From: Acidimicrobiales bacterium
Lineage (GTDB): Bacteria > Actinomycetota > Acidimicrobiia > Acidimicrobiales > RAAP-2
Reading direction: 5' to 3'
Length of the DNA stretch: 22,052 nt
Assembly: GCA_017883105.1 (NCBI GenBank)
Contig: JADGOF010000006.1
Coordinates: forward strand, 1 to 22,052
The notes beneath the pieces were generated by a model. That model saw only the letters and a list, made by a program, of their open reading frames with translations, did not search any database and had not been told where the DNA came from. The translations under genes and the position numbers were made by a program. Shown piece by piece: positions 5,645 through 12,521 of the stretch; position 1 is the first letter of the stretch, and every line of letters starts with the position of its first letter.

Positions 5645-6901
5645 TCAGTGAAGCAGCATCTGAGGCTCGCCCAGGCTGTTCAGTCCGGTAGCCGAGATGT
5701 TGCAGGTGCCTCCCTTGGGGCTGCCGGCGTTGTACGCCTGGCGAACGCAGTCGCGCAGCGCCAGCTGGCCCCAGTAGTTCGGGTGCAGCGACTCCTGGAT
5801 GTAGTAGTCACTGCCGATGGTGGAGACCGTACGGATCTGGTTGATCCACTCGGTCTGGTCCACAGCGCCGGCACTCTTCCAGCTGGACAGACCCTTCTCC
5901 TCGACAAGCCCGACGGTGTTCTCACACAACCGGCGGCCGTTGAACGCCGAGGCCAGATCCATCACCTTGACGTTGGTGGCGCCCACCGCAGCCACCGCGT
6001 TCTTCACCGAACCGTTGATCGTCCCCAGTGCCGTGCTATTGGCCCAGTCCGCGTCGGCGTTCCAGAACCCGCAACCACCGGTGCTCTGGCGGGTGAAACC
6101 CGACTGGCTGTAACGGAAGCCCGAGCCGCTAGGAACGGGCGACGGGTAGGTCTGGGTCACGATGGTGTACATCGAGTCGGTGTACCCGGCGTTGGACATG
6201 GCGGTACGGATGTTGCGGATCGCTCCGGCGATGGCATTGGTCTGGTTCGTCACATTCGCCGATGTGAAGTTGGAGGCCACCGACGAATCGTCGTTGCAGT
6301 AGTTCGGCCACCACGACGGTGACGTCAAGAAATCAACCACGCAGCTCTGGATGATCGAGGCAAAGTTGAAGTTGTTTCCGCCGATCGACAGCTGGACCAT
6401 CTTGACGTTGTGGCTCGCGGCGTACTGCTGCAACATCAGCGCTTGGCCCTCCCGGCCGGAGCTGTCGCTGTAGAAGTCAATGCCCGGCTTGAAGTATCCA
6501 CTCGAATCAGTGAAGGTTGAGGTCTTCGCACCCGAACATGCGAGATCGAGCCCGATGACCCCGCCACCGATGTACGCCTCATCTGACTTTGAACGGTGAC
6601 AGCGATTGATTGTCTCGGCCGAGTTGGTGGCGTTGTCGTAGTACGCCGTCGATCCGAGCGCATCGATGTAGGACTCACCTTGGTTGGAGTTGCCGGCCCA
6701 TCGGCCGGCCTCACCCGAGATGTAGGAGTCACCGACCGTGACGACGACCGGTGTCCCCACACCGGGACTAGCGGCGTGCGCCGGAAGCGCCATCCCGCCG
6801 ACGACCGCGGTGATCGACCCCGCAAAGATCCCCATCACCGCGAGGACCCTTCGCGTTCCTGATGCCCGGTTTCGCGTAGGTGTCTGGTTCATGTGTCCCA
6901 T
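5645..6901 (-). CDS. Secreted SGNH/GDSL-type hydrolase (esterase/lipase)
   Basis: A protein of 418 residues with a Sec signal peptide: Arg-rich N-terminus, hydrophobic VLAVMGIFAGSITAVVGGMA core, and AHA cleavage site near residue 43. The mature enzyme shows SGNH block I as VTVGDSYISGE (nucleophile Ser about 59), block III as SIGGNN (oxyanion Gly and Asn, about 172-177) and block V as SLHPNYWGQ (catalytic His about 373). Eight cysteines in the mature part could form four disulfides, as in secreted actinobacterial lipases. Predicted extracellular ester hydrolase; substrate unknown. ATG 6901 is preferred because AAGGGGG lies 11 nt upstream; an upstream in-frame start at 6979 has no RBS. Single-gene unit with its own terminator, and an inverted repeat just before the RBS. 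Confidence 0.88.
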   Translation of the reverse strand: MGHMNQTPTRNRASGTRRVLAVMGIFAGSITAVVGGMALPAHAASPGVGTPVVVTVGDSYISGEAGRWAGNSNQGESYIDALGSTAYYDNATNSAETINRCHRSKSDEAYIGGGVIGLDLACSGAKTSTFTDSSGYFKPGIDFYSDSSGREGQALMLQQYAASHNVKMVQLSIGGNNFNFASIIQSCVVDFLTSPSWWPNYCNDDSSVASNFTSANVTNQTNAIAGAIRNIRTAMSNAGYTDSMYTIVTQTYPSPVPSGSGFRYSQSGFTRQSTGGCGFWNADADWANSTALGTINGSVKNAVAAVGATNVKVMDLASAFNGRRLCENTVGLVEEKGLSSWKSAGAVDQTEWINQIRTVSTIGSDYYIQESLHPNYWGQLALRDCVRQAYNAGSPKGGTCNISATGLNSLGEPQMLLH

Positions 6902-6924
6902 GTGCGTTTCTTCCCCCTTGCTCG

Positions 6925-6947
6925 CCGCGGTGAAGCTGACACCGCGG
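6925..6947. promoter_or_regulatory. Inverted repeat in the leader of the SGNH hydrolase gene
   Basis: CCGCGGTG-AAGCTGA-CACCGCGG is a perfect 8-bp inverted repeat. On the mRNA it would form a hairpin ending about 5 nt before the AAGGGGG RBS. A TTGACA (minus strand, 6949-6954) abuts it, but no -10 box is found at the right distance. It could be an operator or an RNA hairpin controlling translation. Confidence 0.5.
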
Positions 6948-6954
6948 ATGTCAA

Positions 6955-7374
6955 ACTCTGGTGATGGGCATCGTGGCACATGTGTCGTTGCAGCGGGGCG
7001 ATCTGACCCGCCCGCAGCCGGTCGCCCGGGACCCCGGGGGCGGGGGCGACCTCACAGGGCCCGGTCCAGCCCCCACAGGTTCGGCCGCGATCAGCCACAG
7101 TGCGATCCGGCAGGTGGCAACGCTGATCGGACGGATGGAGCCCCGACAACGCGCGAAACGCCGCCGGCCGTAAGGTCGGTAGCGGCGACCCGCGGCTCCG
7201 GCTGGAGATCGACAATGTGGCCGGCACACAGAACCCTCAACCGCGAGGTCCCATCGCGGCTCTCGAACGCCCGGCAACGAGGTGACCGCTGGCAGCATGA
7301 GTGCTTCCAGCGTCAACCCACAGAATGAGTGTCACCGGCACCGGGCGACTGCGCTCAGCGGCAATGGTCCGGTG
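6955..7374. other. Intergenic region between the SGNH hydrolase gene and cysE
   Basis: About 420 bp. Frames on both strands are GC-driven and Arg/Pro-rich, without domain signatures. It must hold the promoter of the hydrolase gene on the right side of its leader repeat and the 3' end of the cysK-cysE transcript. No convincing terminator was found after cysE. Confidence 0.4.
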
Positions 7375-8076
7375 TCAGATCGAGAAGTCCTCGCCGCGCC
7401 ACACGCCGGTCTCCGAAGGCCGGATGTCGGGGATGCTGACGCGACCGGTTACCTCCCGCTCGAGTTCTTCGATGCGACGCTGCAGGGTGCCCAGGCTCAC
7501 GCCCACAAGGTCCGGCAAGATCGCGTCGTCAAGGTCGGGTGGCGTCGTCTTCGAGCGCGGCCGGCTACGCGCGATGACTTGTCCCGGCACGCCCACCACA
7601 ACGGAGTTGGGAGGGACGTCGCGCACGACCACGGCATTGGCCCCGATCCGGCTGTCGTGGCCAATGGTGACCGGACCGAGCACTTTCGCCCCGGCGCCGA
7701 TGGTCACCCGGTCTCCCACAGTGGGGTGGCGCTTGACCTGTTGCAGGCTGGTGCCTCCGAGTGTGACCCCCTGGTAGATCGTCACGTCGTCGCCGACCTC
7801 CGCGGTCTGTCCAATCACGACGGCGGTGGCGTGGTCGATGAACAGCCCGGCGCCGATGGTGGCACCAGGGTGGATGTCGACCCCGGTGACGACTCGAACG
7901 AAAGCGGAGACTAACCGCGCTGCGAGCTTGAGGTCCCGGCCCCACAGACGGTGACTCAATCGGTAGCCCCACACGGCGTGGAGCCCCGGGTAGCACAAAC
8001 CGATCTCGAGGTTGGTGCGCGCCGCGGGATCCCTGTCACGGACCGCGGCGATGTCGCGTCGCAGGACCCCCAGCAT
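7375..8076 (-). CDS. cysE: Serine O-acetyltransferase
   Basis: A protein of 233 residues that makes O-acetylserine from serine and acetyl-CoA, the first step of cysteine synthesis. An N-terminal helical segment (about 1-60; YRLSHRLW) leads into a left-handed beta-helix of hexapeptide repeats (about 66-163: DIHPGATIGAG, VVIGQTAEVGDDVTIYQGVT, VTIGAGAKVLG). IDHATAVVIGQTA and YQGVTLGGTS are the family signatures. The protein ends in DFSI: a C-terminal Ile is the residue known to insert into the CysK active site in the cysteine synthase complex. The gene starts 2 bp after the cysK stop, so the two are cotranscribed and the partner enzymes are made together. The C-terminal region (about 175-230) is longer than in minimal SATs. 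Confidence 0.93.
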   Translation of the reverse strand: MLGVLRRDIAAVRDRDPAARTNLEIGLCYPGLHAVWGYRLSHRLWGRDLKLAARLVSAFVRVVTGVDIHPGATIGAGLFIDHATAVVIGQTAEVGDDVTIYQGVTLGGTSLQQVKRHPTVGDRVTIGAGAKVLGPVTIGHDSRIGANAVVVRDVPPNSVVVGVPGQVIARSRPRSKTTPPDLDDAILPDLVGVSLGTLQRRIEELEREVTGRVSIPDIRPSETGVWRGEDFSI

Positions 8077-8078
8077 GA

Positions 8079-9011
8079 TCAGTCGCCGAGACCCTCGAAC
8101 AGTTGCGTGCTCAGGTACCGCTCACCGAACGACGGGATCACCACGACGATGAGCTTGCCGACGTTCGCTGGCCGGCGGGCCACCTGTAAGGCGGCCCAGA
8201 CCGCCGCTCCGGACGAGATGCCGACGAGCAGGCCCTCCTCTCGAGCCATGCGGTGGGCCATGTCGAAGGCGTCCCCGTTCTCGACAGCGATGACCTCGTC
8301 GATCAAGTCTACCTCGAGAATGGCAGGCACGAATCCGGCCCCGATCCCCTGGATCGGGTGCGGCCCCTTGGCCCCGCCCGACAGCACCGCCGACGCCGCG
8401 GGCTCCACGGCCACCAGCTGAACGGAGGGCTTGCGCTCTTTGAGCACCTGGCCGACGCCGGTGATCGTTCCACCGGTTCCCACCCCGGCCACGACGATGT
8501 CCACCCGGCCATCGGTGTCGGCCCAGATCTCCTCGGCGGTGGTCTTCCGGTGGATCGCCGGGTTGGCAGGATTCTCGAACTGCTGAGGGATGAAGAAGTC
8601 ACCGTCGCCCTTCCCCAGCTCCTCTGCCCTGGCAATGGCGCCGGCCATGCCCTCGGGGCCCGGGGTGAGCACCAACTCGGCGCCGTAGCCCCGCAGCAAC
8701 ATGCGCCGCTCCTTGCTCATCGTCTCGGGCATGGTGAAGATGCAGCGGTAGCCGCGTGCAGCGCACACCATGGCGAGAGCGATCCCTGTGTTGCCACTCG
8801 TCGGCTCGACGATGACCGTGTCGGGCGTGAGGAGGCCGGCTTCCTCGGCGGCGTCGATCATCGCCACGGCGATCCGGTCCTTGACGCTTCCGGCAGGGTT
8901 GAAGAACTCGAGCTTGGCGGTGACCTCGGCCCCTGCACCCTCGGTCACCCGCCGCAGGCGGACGAGGGGTGTGTTGCCAATCAGTTCTGTGATGTCATCT
9001 GCGATCCGCAT
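8079..9011 (-). CDS. cysK: Cysteine synthase A (O-acetylserine sulfhydrylase)
   Basis: A PLP enzyme of 310 residues that converts O-acetylserine and sulfide to cysteine. It shows ELIGNTPLVRL at the N-terminus, the PLP lysine in NPAGSVKDR (Lys44), the substrate-binding PTSGNTG loop, GVGTGGTITGVG for the PLP phosphate, and the SSGAA segment near the C-terminus. Its length is normal for CysK. The start is fixed by GGAAGGGTGA just upstream. First gene of a two-gene operon with cysE. An imperfect hairpin and a 6-5-6 inverted repeat lie in the leader. Cytoplasmic; with cysE and the nearby metY-metX pair it forms the sulfur amino-acid part of the window. Confidence 0.94.
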   Translation of the reverse strand: MRIADDITELIGNTPLVRLRRVTEGAGAEVTAKLEFFNPAGSVKDRIAVAMIDAAEEAGLLTPDTVIVEPTSGNTGIALAMVCAARGYRCIFTMPETMSKERRMLLRGYGAELVLTPGPEGMAGAIARAEELGKGDGDFFIPQQFENPANPAIHRKTTAEEIWADTDGRVDIVVAGVGTGGTITGVGQVLKERKPSVQLVAVEPAASAVLSGGAKGPHPIQGIGAGFVPAILEVDLIDEVIAVENGDAFDMAHRMAREEGLLVGISSGAAVWAALQVARRPANVGKLIVVVIPSFGERYLSTQLFEGLGD

Positions 9012-9040
9012 GGTCTCACCCTTCCATCTACGCCCACTCG

Positions 9041-9057
9041 GCCATCTAGCCGATGGC
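9041..9057. promoter_or_regulatory. Inverted repeat upstream of cysK
   Basis: GCCATC-TAGCC-GATGGC is a perfect 6-bp inverted repeat 30 bp before the cysK ATG and just upstream of its RBS. It could be an operator for a sulfur regulator or a small leader hairpin. A second, looser pair (CCCAA...TTGGG) lies further upstream. No known riboswitch fold was recognised. Confidence 0.35.
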
Positions 9058-9193
9058 TCAAATCCTGACCCAATCTATCGGGTTTTGGGCCCATGGCGCT
9101 TTGGCCGGACAGGGCCAGGGTCCATCGAGGGTCACACGGGCGCCATCCACGTCAGGGGCGAAGGGAAGGCCGGTGTCCCGGGTCAGATGAGTC

Positions 9194-9448
9194 TCAGGAT
9201 TGCTGATGGGCGCGACGTGATGTGCCGGGCCCGGGCATCCGGCTGCTCAGGTGCGATCGTGCGGTGACCAGTACGGCCACCGTCGAGATGACGAAGAGGT
9301 TGTAGGCATCGGTGAAGAAACCGACCTGGGACACCACGACCAGTTTCCGGTGGAACCTCCCCGTGGGAGCCTCGTCCAGGGCGGTTCCGACGGAGTGAGG
9401 ATCAAAAACACCTTCGTCCGCCGGCAATGGCCGACTCTCTGATGACAT
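9194..9448 (-). pseudogene. MFS phosphate-transporter (PHS-type) N-terminal remnant
   Basis: An ATG at 9448 opens a frame reading MSSESRPLPADEGVFDPH..., then FHRKLVVVSQVGFFTDAYNL and FVISTVAVLVTA (about residues 32-63). This is the start and first membrane helix of the phosphate:H+ symporter branch of the MFS, whose hallmark is 'GFFTDAYDLF'. Similarity stops at VTA, and after about 20 unrelated residues the frame terminates; the other ~11 helices are missing. The segment between it and cysK has no transporter coding sequence, so the rest of the gene was deleted. It points away from phoU across a PHO-box-like array, consistent with a former phosphate-uptake gene under phosphate control. Confidence 0.75.
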
Positions 9449-9496
9449 CGTGCGCCGCACATTTCCACGCCGCAACTGCTTGATCGGAGTGTTCGA

Positions 9497-9562
9497 CAGA
9501 CGTGACAGGAACGTGTCCACAAGGTGAACGGAACGTGATCGATACGCGAACAGTTGGTGATC
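9497..9562. promoter_or_regulatory. Six tandem 11-bp PHO-box-like units
   Basis: The 66 bp divide into six consecutive 11-mers starting at 9497, 9508, 9519, 9530, 9541 and 9552. The last six bases of each are GTGACA, GTGTCC, GTGAAC, GTGATC, GCGAAC and GTGATC. Read on the minus strand these are G(A/T)TCAC-type cores (for example GTTCACC), at the 11-bp period used by the response regulator PhoP/RegX3 in actinobacteria. The array lies between the truncated phosphate transporter and phoU, the expected target genes. Repeats and period are seen directly; the regulator is inferred. Confidence 0.7.
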
Positions 9563-9585
9563 CGGTGGGTAGGGTCTGCAGGAGT

Positions 9586-10200
9586 ATGGAGCAATCTGAC
9601 GAGATAGGCCTGATCGACCGGAAGGTGACCCAGCTGTTCGCCTTGGTGTCCGAGGCCCTGGCACAGGCCACCCACGCCCTTCTCGATGGCAACACAGAAT
9701 TGGCTCGTCAGGTCGTGGAGGGGGATCAGGCTGTCGACGATCTGACCTCGGAGGTGGAGATGCTGGTGTGGCAGCAGATCGACCTTGCACCGGGTGGCCC
9801 GGAGCTGCGCCAGCTTGTCGGCATGTTGCTGATCCTGCCCGAGCTCGAACGCAGTGCCGACCTGGCCGAACACGTGGCCCAGCGCGCGGTCGACAGCCTC
9901 GGGGCGGAGATGAGTCCGCTGAGCAGGGGCATCGTGCAGCGCATGACCGAAGTGGCACTTGAGATGTGGCGCACGGCGGCTGATGCCTACGGCGAAAGGA
10001 GTTGCCAGTCGGAGGGCCTCGCCGAGGACGACGTGGAGATCGACATCCTCCATGATCGGCTGATGGGTGAGATCGCCACCGAGGCGATGCCGACGCCGGT
10101 CGCGTCACAGGTGACTCTGTTGGCCCGCTTCTACGAGCGACTGGGCGATCACGCAGTGAACCTCGCCAGGCGGATCGAGCTGCTCCAGTCAAACAGCTGA
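9586..10200 (+). CDS. phoU: PhoU-family phosphate signalling protein
   Basis: A 204-residue all-helical protein with the two metal-binding repeats of PhoU: LPELERSADLAEHV (about 84-97) and FYERLGDHAVNLARRI (about 182-197), each with the E-x-x-x-D core. PhoU links the phosphate transporter to the sensor kinase and keeps the Pho regulon off when phosphate is plentiful; some paralogues act in persistence or polyphosphate control. No pst or phoR/phoP genes are next to it here. ATG 9586 is chosen because it begins the conserved part (MEQSDEIGLIDRKVTQLF). AGGAG lies only 1 nt before it and a TAGGGT -10-like box ends 10 nt before, suggesting a very short leader. Earlier in-frame starts would fall inside the PHO-box array. 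Convergent with fhs. Confidence 0.9.
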   Translation: MEQSDEIGLIDRKVTQLFALVSEALAQATHALLDGNTELARQVVEGDQAVDDLTSEVEMLVWQQIDLAPGGPELRQLVGMLLILPELERSADLAEHVAQRAVDSLGAEMSPLSRGIVQRMTEVALEMWRTAADAYGERSCQSEGLAEDDVEIDILHDRLMGEIATEAMPTPVASQVTLLARFYERLGDHAVNLARRIELLQSNS

Positions 10201-10219
10201 ATCGCAGCGGCAAGACGAG

Positions 10220-10243
10220 GCGGGGCGGCGTCTCCCGCCCCGC
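10220..10243 (+). terminator. phoU terminator hairpin
   Basis: GCGGGGCGG and CCGCCCCGC form a perfect 9-bp stem around a 6-nt loop, 20 bp after the phoU stop. No U-tract. Confidence 0.65.
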
Positions 10244-10314
10244 TGGTCACCGGATCGGCCCTGCGGCAGCCACCCGCCCTCGCACGGTAACGATGCCGGG
10301 CTCATTGGTTTGTC

Positions 10315-10340
10315 CAAGGGCCGGGCTCAGCCGGCCCTTG
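10315..10340 (-). terminator. fhs terminator hairpin
   Basis: CAAGGGCCGG and CCGGCCCTTG form a perfect 10-bp stem with loop GCTCAG, 5 bp beyond the fhs stop. With the phoU hairpin it separates the convergent transcripts, and it may work in both directions. Confidence 0.7.
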
Positions 10341-10345
10341 ATCGG

Positions 10346-12043
10346 TCACGACAGGCCGGTGATCTGGCCGGTCGCGGTGATGTCGATCCGGTGGGCAGCC
10401 GGGTGGGCGCCGAGTCCCGGCATGGTCCGCATCTCGCCGCAGATGGCATAGAGGAATCCCGCGCCGACCGAGGCCCGGATCTCGCGCACGGGTAGGCGCC
10501 AACCGGTCGGCGAACCGAACAGGGTGGGGTCCGAGGTGATCGAGAGGTGGGTCTTGGCGATGCAGACACCGAGATGGGAGAACCCATTGGCCTCGTAGAT
10601 CTCCAGCTGCCTTCGGGCAACCGGGGAAAGATCAATGCCGTCTGCGCCGTAGATCTCGGTGGCGATACGCTCGATCTTCTCTTCGAGCCCGAGCGCCGGT
10701 TCGTAGAGGAACTTGAAGGAGGACCCTTTCTCGGCCGCTTCCCACACCGCTTCAGCAAGGTCAACTGCTCCCGCACCGCCGTCTCGGTGGTGGGTGGTCA
10801 CCCGGCCAACACAGCAATAGGTCGCCGCGATCTCTTCGATCGCCCGGTGTTCGTCGGGGTGGTCTTCGGGGAACGCGTTGATGGCGACTACCGTGCGCAG
10901 GCCGTGACGATGGAGGTTCTCGATCTGTTTGACCAGATTCGCGCCACCGAGGCGGACCTCGTCCGGGCGGTTCTCGAACAGGTCGCGAGGCAACGGCTTG
11001 CCGGCGACGATGCGATGGGCTCCGCTGTGTGACTTGAGGGCCCGGACCGTGACGACCAGAACGGCAGCGTCCGGCGTGAGGCCCGATGCCCGGCACTTGA
11101 TGTTGCAGAACCGCTCAGCTCCCATGTCAGCCCCGAATCCGGGTTCGGTCAGTAGCACATCGGTGCCCTCGATCCCGACCAGATCGGCGATGACCGAGGA
11201 GTTGCCATGGGCAATGTTGCCGAAGGGGCCGCCATGGATGAGCGCGGGTGTGTGTTCGAGGGTCTGCAAGAGGTTCGGCTTCAGCGCGTCAGCGAGGATC
11301 GCCGCCATGGCTCCGGCTCCTCCGATCGCCTCTGCGGTCACCGCCAGTCCTTCGCGGGTGTAGCCGACGACGATCCGGCCGAGCCGGGCACGGAGATCCC
11401 CGATCGACGAGGCGAGGGCGAGGACGGCCATCACCTCGGAGGCCGAAGTGATGTCGAAGCCCGTCTGGCGGGTGATGCCGTCTTCGCGACCACCGAGGCC
11501 GATCACGATGTCGCGCAGGAATCGGTCGTTCACGTCGAGGACCCGTCGCCAGGGGATGGTCGCGGGATCGATTGCGGCCTCGTTGCCGTGATACAGATGG
11601 CTGTCCAGCAGCGCTGCCAGCATGTTGTGCGCCGAGGTGACGGCATGGAAGTCCCCGGTCAGGTGGAGGTTGAGCCGCTCCATGGGGATGACCTGGCTGT
11701 AGCCACCGCCGGCAGCCCCGCCCTTGATGCCGAATGTCGGCCCGAGGGAGGGCTGGCGGATGGCAATCGTGGCCGCCTTGCCCAGGTGGGAAAAGGCCTG
11801 GCCCAGTCCGACCGTCGTCGTGGTCTTCCTTTCGCCCAGTGGAGTGGGGGTGATCGCCGACACCAGCACGTACTTCGCCCGCTTCCCTCCCTCGGGCCGC
11901 CCGAGGGCCGAGAGACGGATCTTTGCCACGTGGTCGCCGTACGGCTCGAGCAGGCTGACGTCGATCCCGGCACGCCCACCGACGGTTTCGAGATCCTCAA
12001 ACGTGGCAGCTTGGGCAATCTCGAGATCGCTCGGGGTCGTCAT
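10346..12043 (-). CDS. fhs: Formate-tetrahydrofolate ligase
   Basis: A protein of 565 residues that joins formate to tetrahydrofolate with ATP to give 10-formyl-THF, feeding purine and formyl-Met-tRNA synthesis. Recognisable are VSAITPTPLGERKTTTTVGL (P-loop, about 60-79), RQPSLGPTFGIKGGAAGGGY (about 90-109), HLTGDFHAVTSAHN (about 121-134), EPGFGADMGAERFCNIKCR and KFLY near the C-terminal third, and the closing GEMRTMPGLG. Length is normal for the monofunctional enzyme. The P-loop reads GERKTTTT where family members usually have GEGK(S/T)TT: Arg72 replaces the third Gly. ATG 12043 is favoured by AGG 6 nt upstream; ATG 12049 is the alternative. Single gene with its own terminator; folD is not in the window. 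Confidence 0.94.
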   Translation of the reverse strand: MTTPSDLEIAQAATFEDLETVGGRAGIDVSLLEPYGDHVAKIRLSALGRPEGGKRAKYVLVSAITPTPLGERKTTTTVGLGQAFSHLGKAATIAIRQPSLGPTFGIKGGAAGGGYSQVIPMERLNLHLTGDFHAVTSAHNMLAALLDSHLYHGNEAAIDPATIPWRRVLDVNDRFLRDIVIGLGGREDGITRQTGFDITSASEVMAVLALASSIGDLRARLGRIVVGYTREGLAVTAEAIGGAGAMAAILADALKPNLLQTLEHTPALIHGGPFGNIAHGNSSVIADLVGIEGTDVLLTEPGFGADMGAERFCNIKCRASGLTPDAAVLVVTVRALKSHSGAHRIVAGKPLPRDLFENRPDEVRLGGANLVKQIENLHRHGLRTVVAINAFPEDHPDEHRAIEEIAATYCCVGRVTTHHRDGGAGAVDLAEAVWEAAEKGSSFKFLYEPALGLEEKIERIATEIYGADGIDLSPVARRQLEIYEANGFSHLGVCIAKTHLSITSDPTLFGSPTGWRLPVREIRASVGAGFLYAICGEMRTMPGLGAHPAAHRIDITATGQITGLS

Positions 12044-12521
12044 GGTCATCCTGTTCTCGTAGGCAACCTTCGGCGGGAAGGATCGCCCATTGTTGCACCT
12101 CGGCTTCACATCGTCCCGAACAGCGACGAGGCGGGAGCTTTACAGAAACAGCAGCACGCCCGTGCACCTACTGGTCCGCAACGGACGGACCGAGTCCGCC
12201 GCAGACGAGAAAGGGCCTACCCGGGTGACGGTGCCCGTCCGAGCTGTGCCGCTGCAGTGACCCGGACGTCCCCAGATCCGGGCCGCGATGCCGACAGTGG
12301 GTGCGACCGGCTCGAAGCATCGAACCGAAAGGTCTCGGAAGATCAGGTCATGCCCTTCAGGTCCGACGGTCCGGTCGAAGCCACGTTCCACCAGCCCGGA
12401 CCCGAACCTTGGTGCTGCAGGACAGCACCGGCCTGGCCACCGACAGATCCCCCTCCGAGGGCGATCAAGGCCAACGGCGCCATGTGGATGAGGCCCTCTC
12501 GATCACCGCGGACATGCCGCC
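12044..12521. other. Intergenic region between fhs and the WS/DGAT pair
   Basis: 478 bp with no credible gene on either strand. It carries a weak inverted repeat (CCCGGA 12261-12266 / TCCGGG 12277-12282, 10-nt loop). The fhs promoter should lie here, but no clear -35/-10 pair was found, and no tetrahydrofolate-riboswitch-like fold was recognised. Confidence 0.4.

Noticed and set aside
7282..7914. Plus-strand frame of about 210 codons across cysE
   Set aside because: Antisense shadow of a clear serine acetyltransferase, with no start signals or domain.
12044..12200. Tetrahydrofolate riboswitch upstream of fhs
   Set aside because: No recognisable conserved core or three-way junction could be seen; such elements are mostly known from Firmicutes.
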